A DNA stretch of 16,802 bases from assembly GCA_031732875.1 (NCBI GenBank), contig JAVMKL010000249.1, positions 1 through 16,802 of the forward strand, read 5' to 3'. Of this stretch, positions 6,665-13,771 are shown piece by piece. Source of the DNA: JAVMKJ01 sp031732875. GTDB taxonomy: Bacteria; Pseudomonadota; Gammaproteobacteria; Competibacterales; Competibacteraceae. Each line of letters opens with the position of its first letter. Position 1 is the stretch's first letter. Below the pieces are notes generated by a model. The model did no database searches and had not been told where the DNA came from. It was given only the letters and a program-made list of their open reading frames with translations. A program made the translations under genes and the position numbers.

Positions 6665-6771
6665 GCCGAAAGCCGTTGCCTCGCGACGGCGAACCCATCC
6701 GAGGGGCGGTCGATGGTCTGATCGGAGACCCTCGTCGTCCGAACCACCACCCGACAGGAGCGATTTTCACC

Positions 6772-7355
6772 GTGAACAAGACCGATTGGGACCCCAACTA
6801 CAAACATCCCGGTAAAACGACGGTCAGGCTGACCCTGTTCTGGGTCTCGAACTACTACCAGGACACCTCGCAAAAAGTGCTCAAGAAAGCCGAGCAGATG
6901 TTGACCGAACACGGTCTGGGCCTGGAGATCTATCCCAAATCCCGCCAGAGCGCCCCCAATCACACCATCCAGATTCCCGGCGATCCCACCCAACTCCTGG
7001 TCAATGATCCCGAGAATACTCCTTACACCTACAACTGGCTGCGGAACCAGGCCGCTGCGATTTTCGACGACCAAGCGACCAAGGACAAACGTCAGCGCCT
7101 CCCCGTATTTTTTGCCAGTTCAAGAGCGCTGGCTACGGCATTACCGTCTTGAATTCGAACTGGCTTCCGTACTGTCTGATCGGCGTCAATCCCGATCCGG
7201 GTAGCTACTGCCTGATGCACGAAATCATCCATGCCGCCACCAACAGCGCGGCCCATTGCAATACGCCCAGGGATAACGTCTTCGGGGACATCCCGGGCAA
7301 CATCATGATCCGCGCCCACGTCCAGGCCATCGCGAAAGCGTATTTTGCCCGGTGA
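6772..7355 (+). pseudogene. Zincin-like protein with HEXXH motif, frameshifted
   Basis: The first frame runs VNKTDWDPNYKHPGKTTVRL ... DQATKDKRQRLPVFF and shifts at a T6 run (7108-7113). If one T is added, the reading continues as CQFKSAGYGITVLNSNWLPY, then CLIGVNPDPGSYCLMHEIIHAAT, to the stop at 7355. The total is about 194 residues. HEIIH is a zinc-metallopeptidase-type HEXXH motif, with conserved-looking NVFGDIPGNIM after it. The start is a GTG at 6772 with AGGAG 11 bases upstream. Both halves have normal codon character up to the shift, so a recent mutation or a sequencing error in the homopolymer is likely. No signal peptide is seen. The family is not recognised; peptidase activity is inferred from the motif alone. 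Confidence 0.6.
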
Positions 7356-7407
7356 AGCGGCCACTCGTGGCGCGGCAACCCCGGTAGCGTGTCAGTTGCA
7401 CGAACGG

Positions 7408-9175
7408 TCATTTCTGATTGAAACCGGTCGAGGTTGGAGACTCCCAGGGATTACGAACGGCCATCGTCCGTCCGCGCTTGGCCTTGGCCGCTTTTCGGGA
7501 TTTGGCAAGGCGGGGTTGGGGCTGGATTTGATAGTTTTGCGGTTCGACGGTTCGGGGTTGCGACTTTATCCTCGTTTCCACGACCGGCGATTCGACCGGC
7601 GATGCCGGTGTCCTGGTCGTGAATTCCCTCGGGGACACGACTGGCTCGGTCGTGAATTCCCTCGGGGACACGACTGGCTCGGTCGTGAATTCCCTCGGGG
7701 ACNNNNNNNNNNNNNNNNNNNNNNNNNNNNNNNNNNNNNNNNNNNNNNNNNNNNNNNNNNNNNNNNNNNNNNNNNNNNNNNNNNNNNNNNNNNNNNNNNN
7801 NNACGACTGGCTCCGTCACCATTGGTGACGACCCGGACACCGTGGAATCGGGCGACGGGACGGCGGGCGGGACCGACAACCCGGCGGGGGCTGGAGGACT
7901 CACAGCCGGTGTTTCAACGGATTGCTCCCGCTGATTCAGGTATTGGCGGACTGGCGACGGATCTTCCAGAACTGGCGCCGACGGCCAGAGCCAGAGGGCG
8001 GCCACCCCTGCCATGGCTGCCAGTCCCAAGCCGCCGCCGGCCAAGGTTCCCAGCGACCACCGGCGGCGAGAGGTCTCAGCGCCTGATGGTGGCGCATCCA
8101 CCGGGCCGCGGTCTACCATCCGTTCCGCCACCGGCGGCACGATCAGCGGTCCACTCGATTCCACCGGGCATGGCCGGTCGAGTTCGGGCGCTGCCTGGCC
8201 GGACTCGACCGGTCCCGCCGGGTCGCCGTCGCCGTCCGGCGTGCCATCAAGCGCGACCTGCATCTCGGCTACGGTCTGAAATCGCCGTTCCGGCCGTACC
8301 GCCAGCGCCCGGTCGATCATCTCCAGCAATCGGATGTCGTAGCGCCCGGCGCCCGCCAGGACCGCCGGTTCCAGACGATCTTCCAGCAAGCGTTCGACCG
8401 CTTCCGTCGGTGGATGGCCGGTCACGCAGCGATACAACACGGCGCCCAGGGCGTAGATGTCGGTCCACGCGCCGTAGCGGTCGTTGCGGGTCGAGTATTG
8501 TTCCGGCGGCGAATAGCCGGGCGTCACCAGACTGGTCATGCTTTTGCTGTAGCGGCCGACCGACACCCGCGCCGCGCCGAAGTCGATCAGCATGACCCGG
8601 TGATCGGTGGCCCGTGCGTACAGATTGGCCGGTTTGATGTCCCGGTGCAGGTAACCCTGCTCGTGGACCGCCCGCAGCGCCGGCAACACATCCTCCAACA
8701 GTCCGTGTACTTCGTCTTCGTCGAGAGTTTCGCCGGCCGGCAACATCGCGTGCAGCGTTTGGCCTTCCTCGTAATCCATGACGATGTAGGCGGTCCCGTG
8801 CGCCTGAAAATATCGCTTCACCCGCGCCACGAGGGGATGCGCGATTCGGGCCAGAACCCGCGCCTCGTCGAGGAAACGCTCCAATCCCCAATAATAGAAT
8901 GCCTCCTGTTCCTTCGAACCACCGGCTTGTCCCTCGATGTTGGGATGGACCGTCACGCCGTCGGGATCGCGAAACGACCACTCGGCTGGAAAGTATTCCT
9001 TGAGGGCGACCCAGATTCCCAGATTGAGGTCGAATGCCTTGTAGGTGGCGCCGAAACCACCGACTCCCAGGATGGAATCGATGCGATATTCATCGAGTTG
9101 GCTACCGGGAGCCAACACATTGACTTGGAGGTTTTCCCCTTGTGCGGACGGGGACGGGTTGGGTGTCGTGGTCAT
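7408..9175 (-). CDS. Membrane-anchored serine/threonine protein kinase with repeat-containing tail (interrupted by N gap)
   Basis: A Hanks-type kinase. Counting from the ATG at 9175: glycine loop GVGGFG 37-42, catalytic lysine in ALKE (K59), HRDIKPAN 177-184, DFG 198-200, activation segment to TPGYSPPEQY. A proline- and acid-rich linker leads to one membrane segment (about residues 375-397, preceded by RRR), so the kinase is cytoplasmic and the tail extracytoplasmic. The tail carries 11-residue tandem repeats and then a basic end. The N gap (7703-7802) lies in the repeats. As given, 100 N shift the frame; repeat phase shows the real frame is EPVVSPREFTT repeats followed by RTPASPVESPV... and a stop at 7408. 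An in-frame TTG at 9232 is an alternative start. The substrate is unknown; the kinase sits alone, divergent from the acyltransferase. Confidence 0.88.
7618..7813. repeat. 33-bp tandem repeat (VNTR) in the kinase gene, with assembly gap
   Basis: Two full copies (7618-7650, 7651-7683) and a partial third copy (7684-7702) precede the N gap. A further partial copy (7803-7813) follows it before divergence. The copies shown are identical. The unit is 33 bp (11 codons), so copy-number change keeps the kinase in frame. The true copy number is hidden by the gap. Confidence 0.85.
7703..7802. other. Assembly gap (100 N)
   Basis: Exactly 100 N, the usual placeholder for a gap of unknown size. The flanking bases join in perfect repeat phase, so the real missing length should be a multiple of 33 bp (possibly zero). 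Confidence 0.95.
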
Positions 9176-9646
9176 CGTCGCCAATGATAAGCCATCTTGG
9201 TCGCGCGGGATCGGTTGGTTTGCATTCGACAAGTCGACCGTCTCGCCGAAATTGAGATTCCGAAGTCATGCCCGATCCGACACCGGAGAAGTGTCAGGTC
9301 GAATGGCTAATAAATAACGTAATACGTAATATCATAATAATGACTGAAACAGAGTTGGATTGGGTGTTTGACGAGTTCGTACGAATACGCCACAAGTATA
9401 ATTATGTCGCATTGACCTCGCCTGCCCGGTCTCGGTCGAAGGCTTTCACGGCTGAAGCGGCTCGCTCGGTCTCGCTGCGCTAACGAATCAAACGAGGACG
9501 ATGTTCCAATCCGCAGCCAGGGGGCCGGCTTGTCTTCCGGAAATCACCTACCACTTTTCGTCTAAATTTAAATCACGACTAAAACGCTGCGGTGGCAAGA
9601 TGGCGAGTGCATCGAAGCAGCAGGACCACATTGGCGGAGGGTGAAA
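9176..9646. other. Divergent intergenic region between kinase and acyltransferase
   Basis: About 470 bp with no convincing gene. The block 9305-9345 is very AT-rich and contains a short direct repeat (ACGTAAT twice at about 9318-9331); a TATAAT at about 9396 is a possible -10 box without a clear -35. A 47-codon reading frame from 9340 (MTETELDWVFDEF...) has no ribosome-binding site and is not called. Promoters for both flanking genes are expected here but could not be placed. Near 9427-9475, two related GGTCTCG-containing patches occur. Confidence 0.4.
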
Positions 9647-11053
9647 ATGGAACCACAGCAGGAACGAGTTGAAGCCGCGCTGGCCGAGCCGGCGGACGGC
9701 GCATGGGGGGTGGAAGCCCCCGCGATCGCGGCACGGCCCGTCCTGGCGGAGCCTTTGACCGGCAACGACGTGACGTGGGCGCGGATGGACGCGCCGGGAC
9801 AACCCATGGTGGTGACGCTGGTGCTGCTGCTGGATCGGCCGCTGGCGGAGGAGCGGTTGAAAGCGACCTTGCGCGACCGCCTGCTGTCCTTGGCGCGGTT
9901 CCGGCAACGGGTGTGCTGGACCGGGGGGCGCTATCGTTGGGTGGAGGGCGGGCCGCTCGACTGGCGGGTTCACCTCCAGCGGGTGCGGCTGCCCGAACCG
10001 TCCGATCAGCGGACGCTGGAAGAGCGGGTCGGGCGCTGGGCCGGCGAGCCGTTGGACTTTGACTTTCCCTTGTGGCGCTGTTTCCTGGTGGAGAATTATG
10101 GAACGGGCTGCGCGCTCGTGTTTCGGGTCCATCACTGCATCGTCGACGGGGTGGCGTTGCTGCGGGTGTTTTTGTCGCTGACCGATCCCACGGCCGAGGG
10201 AGGGCCGGCGACGCCGGCGCAGCGGCGGGAACAGGCCCGGCTGGCGGCGAAAACCAGCAAGCGGCTGGCATCTCCCGCCGGGTTGGCCGGCAAGTTACGC
10301 TGGAGCGTGGATTTCGGGGCCGCGCTGCTGCGGCAACTGTTCCTCGGCCCGGACGCGCGCACGGCCTTGCGCGGGACGCCGAACGGCCACAAGCGGGTAG
10401 CCTGGTCGGCGCCGGTGCCGTTGTCCGACATCGCGGCGATTCGCCAGCGTCTGGGGGGTCGCTTGAACGACGTGATGCTGACGGCGGTGGCGGGGGCGTT
10501 GGGGCGATATTTGCGGGCGCGGGGCGAGACCCGTCCGGCTCTGATTCAGCGGCTGATGGTGCCGGTCAACATGCGGCCCTATCAGGAAGAGATCCGTCTG
10601 GGTAACGAATTCGCGGTCATTCTGCTCGAACTGCCGCTGGGAATCGCCGATCCGGTGCGACGGCTGGCGGAGGTGCGGGCGCGGATGGACCGGATCAAGG
10701 GGACGCCGGAAGTGCTGGCCAACCGGCTGGTACTGAACGTCGCGGGCTGGCTGCCGGTCTGGGTGGAACGGCTGGCGCTGCGCTGGTTCGGTCGGAAAGC
10801 GACGGTGGCGATGACCAACGTGCCGGGACCGGAGCAGACGTTGTACTTGGCCGGGGCGCCGGTGGGGCGGGTGCTGGCCTGGGTCCCGCAGATCGCCGGC
10901 ATGGGGATCGGCGTTAGCGTGCTGAGCTACGCCGGCGCGGTGACGGTCGGCATTACCACCGACAGCGGGGTAGTCGCCGATCCGTGGGAACTGGTGGCTG
11001 GTTTCGAGGCGGAGATGGCCTTGTTGGCGGAGCGTGCGCTTGCGGTGGTGTAA
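9647..11053 (+). CDS. Wax ester synthase/acyl-CoA:diacylglycerol acyltransferase (WS/DGAT)
   Basis: Esterifies fatty alcohols or diacylglycerol with acyl-CoA to make storage lipid (wax esters or triacylglycerol) at the membrane surface. The 468-residue length is normal. Motifs in order: PLTGNDVTWARMD near residue 36, PLW at 141-143, the catalytic HHCIVDG at 162-168 (HHxxxDG), ND at 274-275, PVNMRP near 306, GNEFAV at 319, NVPGP at 391-395, and a C-terminal SYAG..VGITTD block. ATG 9647 is chosen because GGAGG lies six bases upstream; the in-frame GTG at 9641 touches that site. The N-terminus carries an unusual ~30-residue acidic extension before the conserved start. It is monocistronic and convergent with the small gene at 11138-11464. 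Confidence 0.93.
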   Translation: MEPQQERVEAALAEPADGAWGVEAPAIAARPVLAEPLTGNDVTWARMDAPGQPMVVTLVLLLDRPLAEERLKATLRDRLLSLARFRQRVCWTGGRYRWVEGGPLDWRVHLQRVRLPEPSDQRTLEERVGRWAGEPLDFDFPLWRCFLVENYGTGCALVFRVHHCIVDGVALLRVFLSLTDPTAEGGPATPAQRREQARLAAKTSKRLASPAGLAGKLRWSVDFGAALLRQLFLGPDARTALRGTPNGHKRVAWSAPVPLSDIAAIRQRLGGRLNDVMLTAVAGALGRYLRARGETRPALIQRLMVPVNMRPYQEEIRLGNEFAVILLELPLGIADPVRRLAEVRARMDRIKGTPEVLANRLVLNVAGWLPVWVERLALRWFGRKATVAMTNVPGPEQTLYLAGAPVGRVLAWVPQIAGMGIGVSVLSYAGAVTVGITTDSGVVADPWELVAGFEAEMALLAERALAVV

Positions 11054-11137
11054 CAGGGGTTTCGAGGGAAGTTGGGTTTGAAAGTGAGATGATGGTATAA
11101 GATGCCGATATCATACCAACCCGTTCCCGATTCGTCG

Positions 11138-11464
11138 TCAGGGATTTCCCAAGCCCCCGATCTCCTGTCCCAGGGGGCGCGAGAACGTATAGTTGGCCGG
11201 TTTCACGACCAACTGTTGCGCGGCCTGTTCGGTGCTGCCATTGATCAGGGTAAAGGGTAATCCGACGACGAAGACGGCGGTTCCGAGCACGGTCGCGACC
11301 AATCCGCCGGGCCGGGCCACGAGCAGATCGGCGGCGGTGGCGCCGGGAGTCACCACCGAATTCGCGCGATCCTCCTCCGACCCGGCCACGCGGGCGGAGG
11401 TCAGCAGCAAGGCGACGGCGACCATGATGGAAGCCGCGCTGCGTGGAATCATTGTTGGGCACAT
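11138..11464 (-). CDS. Small exported/membrane protein of unknown function
   Basis: A 108-residue product with a signal-peptide-like N-terminus (MCPTMIPRSAAS, then IMVAVALLLTSARVAGSEED) and a second hydrophobic segment (GLVATVLGTAVFVVGLPFTLI, about residues 54-74). It ends in the recognisable pattern STEQAAQQLVVKPANYTFSRPLG. Proteins with a hydrophobic helix followed by x-S-x-EQAA..LV..P..YTF.RPLG are a widespread family of small hypothetical membrane proteins in Gammaproteobacteria, to my recollection. The start at 11464 has AAGG nine bases upstream; M5 (11452) is possible. It lies in the opposite direction to the acyltransferase. The function is unknown. Confidence 0.7.
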   Translation of the reverse strand: MCPTMIPRSAASIMVAVALLLTSARVAGSEEDRANSVVTPGATAADLLVARPGGLVATVLGTAVFVVGLPFTLINGSTEQAAQQLVVKPANYTFSRPLGQEIGGLGNP

Positions 11465-11678
11465 GGATTCGAACCTTTCAGTGGATTTTCCGGGATAAGC
11501 GACGGACCGATGACCGATCCGGCCCTTCGCCAGCCGCCTTCCGATTTTGCCACAATCGCGGTGGGTAAGGGTTCAATCCCTTCGTGAATGGGGGGAGGTG
11601 GCGCACGTGGATGCGCCCGCGGGTCATCGTGTTTTCCTTCGGTTTCGATCGTTCGATGGCGCCGGCTGCGAGGAAGCC

Positions 11679-12500
11679 TCAACCCTCGCCCAGCACCCGG
11701 CGCCGCAACAGTCGCTCGTCGATGGGTACGAGAACCAGGATCATCAGCAGAAACAGGCCGCAGGCCGCCACGAGATGGTGGCTCATTTCGCCGGCCAGCA
11801 ACAGCCGGCGAATCCCTTCGGCCAGGTGGTGCAGGGGATTCAGGAGCAGCCAGGCCCGGGTCCAGGGGGAGTCGCCCTCCAGCGGGAAGTAAGTGCTGCT
11901 GGCGAAGCCGAGCGGCATGACGACCAGGAAGAAGGGGATGTTCATGTGGTCGATGCTGGGCACCAGGGCGGTGAACAGCAGCCCCAGCGCGGCGAAGGCC
12001 AGGGCGGCCAGGAACAGCAGGGGGACGACCAGCACGGCGCCGGCCCAGTGCAGGTGCAGCCAGCCGGCCAGGGTGAACCCCGCCAGCACCAGGATCACGA
12101 TCAGGGCGTAGACCGTCCCCAGGGTGGCGGCCCACAGCACCTCGCCCCAGATCACGTGTTCCAAGCGCACCTGGGTGACGAGCTGTCCTTCCCAGGTTTT
12201 CTGGTAGTGCATGCGGATGTAGGCCGCGAACAGGGCCTGGAAGAAGGCGGTCATGAACGCGGTGTAGGCCAGCATGCCGGGGGCCAGATAGGCCAGATAG
12301 GCGACCGGTCGGCCGCGCCAGGCGAAGTCCGGGATGAAGCCGCCCAGCCCCACCCCGAAGGCCAGCAGCAGGATGATCGGTTCCAGCAGGGGCGGCAGCG
12401 CGGCGGTGTGCCAGTTGCGCCGGTACACGGTCAGGTGGCGGCCCAGGACGGCGCGACTCTGCCATTGCAAGGCGGCCCGGTAGTGGGGAGGAAAGGTCAT
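11679..12500 (-). CDS. ABC-2 type transporter permease (NodJ-like)
   Basis: The membrane half of a two-gene ABC exporter. It has 273 residues with six hydrophobic segments, about residues 35-56, 72-94, 118-145, 154-179, 188-206 and 243-260. The N-terminal amphipathic region (RHLTVYRRNWHTAALPPLLEPI) and the cytoplasmic loop MHYQKTWEGQLVTQVRLEHVIWGE are typical of the NodJ/ABC-2 family, as is the final NPLHHLAEGIR motif before the last helix. It starts 13 bp after the ATPase stop, so the pair is an operon and likely translationally coupled. The substrate cannot be told from sequence; NodIJ-type pairs export lipo-oligosaccharides in rhizobia, but relatives are broad. Confidence 0.9.
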   Translation of the reverse strand: MTFPPHYRAALQWQSRAVLGRHLTVYRRNWHTAALPPLLEPIILLLAFGVGLGGFIPDFAWRGRPVAYLAYLAPGMLAYTAFMTAFFQALFAAYIRMHYQKTWEGQLVTQVRLEHVIWGEVLWAATLGTVYALIVILVLAGFTLAGWLHLHWAGAVLVVPLLFLAALAFAALGLLFTALVPSIDHMNIPFFLVVMPLGFASSTYFPLEGDSPWTRAWLLLNPLHHLAEGIRRLLLAGEMSHHLVAACGLFLLMILVLVPIDERLLRRRVLGEG

Positions 12501-12513
12501 GGCGGTTGGGATG

Positions 12514-13485
12514 TCACGGTTTTTCGGCCAGCTTCAGGAACAGGTCGTCCAGGGTGGGGGGTCGGACCTCGAAGCGCAGATCGCCGAACCGGGCGCCGAA
12601 CCGGGCCAGTCCCGGCCCGTCCAGGGCAAGGTGCAGGGTGGAGAGCACCCGACTGGGTTCCGGCAAGCCCGCTTGCCGCGCCCACGCGCAGACCGCCGAC
12701 GCCGCCGGATCGCGGGCGTCCAGCACCAGCACGTGTTCGCCGACCAGATCGCCCAGCACGGCGCGCGGGGGGCCGGCAGCTACCGTTCGGCCTTCGCGCA
12801 AGACCACCAGCTCGTCGGACAAGCGCTCGGCCTCGTCCATGTAGTGGGTGGTCAGGACGATGCCCAGGCCGTCGCGCCGGAGGGCGTCGACCAGTTCCCA
12901 GACCTCCAGACGCGCCTGCGGGTCCAGCCCGGTGGTCGGTTCGTCCAGGAACAGCAGTTGCGGTTCGTGGACCAGGGCGCGGGCGAGCATCAGCCGGCGC
13001 CGGTAACCGCCCGAGAGCACGTCCGGTTTGGTGTCGGCGTAGCGGTCCAGCCCGAAGCGCTCCAGCAAGGCGGCCACGCGTGCTGGCAACGCGGGCGGAC
13101 GCGGGCGGAAGTAGCGGCTCATCTGCTCCAGGTTGCCGCGCACCGTGAAATCGGAATCAAAGGTGTCGTCCTGGGTGCAGACGCCGACCCGCCGGGCGGC
13201 CGCCTCGGGGTCGGCGCGCCGGTCGATGCCCGCCACGCGAATCGTGCCGGCGTCGGGTTGCAGGAAGCCGGAGCACAGCCGCAGGGTCGTGGTCTTGCCG
13301 GCCCCGTTGGCGCCCAGCAGGCCCAGCACCTGACCGGCCCGACAGCGCAGGTCCACCCCGTCGACCACGCGGCGACCGGCGAAGTGTTTGACGAGACCGT
13401 CGGCCCGCAGGACCGGTTTGTCGCGGACGCGGCGCGGACAGGCACCGTCGTAAAACACGGTGATCGGGGGATCGGTTTCGCTCAT
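12514..13485 (-). CDS. ABC transporter ATP-binding protein (NodI-like) with DCC-like N-terminal stub
   Basis: Energises the partner permease at 11679-12500. It has 323 residues: Walker A GANGAGKTT 58-66, Q-loop TQDD near 104-107, signature LSGG 157-160, Walker B LLFLDEP 177-183, H-loop H214 in LTTHYMDEAE, and a C-terminal ~70-residue domain ending TLDDLFLKLAEKP, usual for DrrA/NodI-type ATPases. The first 17 residues, MSETDPPITVFYDGACP, are not ABC-like. They match the start of DCC/DUF393 thiol-disulfide proteins (YDGxCxxC), with the second cysteine replaced at the junction. The ATG at 13485 begins this stub; an ATG at 13512 is also in frame. Normal ABC homology begins at about residue 25. 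Confidence 0.92.
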   Translation of the reverse strand: MSETDPPITVFYDGACPRRVRDKPVLRADGLVKHFAGRRVVDGVDLRCRAGQVLGLLGANGAGKTTTLRLCSGFLQPDAGTIRVAGIDRRADPEAAARRVGVCTQDDTFDSDFTVRGNLEQMSRYFRPRPPALPARVAALLERFGLDRYADTKPDVLSGGYRRRLMLARALVHEPQLLFLDEPTTGLDPQARLEVWELVDALRRDGLGIVLTTHYMDEAERLSDELVVLREGRTVAAGPPRAVLGDLVGEHVLVLDARDPAASAVCAWARQAGLPEPSRVLSTLHLALDGPGLARFGARFGDLRFEVRPPTLDDLFLKLAEKP

Positions 13486-13771
13486 CGTCTTGCTCTCTGC
13501 CTTTGGGACCATCAGTTATAATACCTTCAAGGTTACGCGAACCGCTCGAAGCAGCGCCCCCGCTCGATTCCAGCCGCTCGTCCCACAGCCGCCCGACCAG
13601 CCCTCGCCCGTTGGCCTGCTGGTCGTGGCGCACCCCGTCCGGCCCCCAGGTACCCCATTGCTTGGACATGGAGGAACGTCACGCCGGCGAAAAAACACGG
13701 CGGGTGACGGCCCCTGCGGTTTCGCGCACAATTTTTGTCGCCGGCCCGAATCCAGGAGCGAACGGAACGCC

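Noticed and set aside
6577..6721. A small plus-strand gene (MEIARGAPQRL...)
   Set aside because: No ribosome-binding site; it overlaps the inverted repeat at 6633-6664 and shows no protein-like pattern.
7451..7702. Kinase C-terminus read as VPEGIHDRASR repeats ending at 7451
   Set aside because: This frame appears only because the placeholder gap is 100 bases, which is not a multiple of 3; repeat phase supports the frame ending at 7408.
7618..7813. CRISPR array
   Set aside because: The 33-bp units are contiguous with no spacers and lie within a coding frame; they are a tandem repeat.
9340..9483. A 47-codon gene (MTETELDWVFDEF...)
   Set aside because: No ribosome-binding site, the second half is GC-rich repeat-like sequence, and there is no recognisable family.
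11547..13148. A 533-codon open frame on the plus strand across the ABC exporter genes
   Set aside because: It is antisense to two well-recognised ABC genes, has low-complexity Gln/Gly/Arg/Pro composition typical of shadow frames in GC-rich DNA, and shows no domain.
13490..13522. Promoter for the NACHT gene using TATAAT at 13517-13522
   Set aside because: The best -35 candidate (TTGCTC at 13490) is 21 bp away, and the box is 250 bp before the start codon; not strong enough to call.
13523..13771. A gene in the interval before the NACHT gene (either strand)
   Set aside because: Short open frames exist, including a minus-strand one starting MSKQWGTWGPDGV at 13669, but none has a ribosome-binding site or known motif; the minus frame runs into the ABC gene out of frame.
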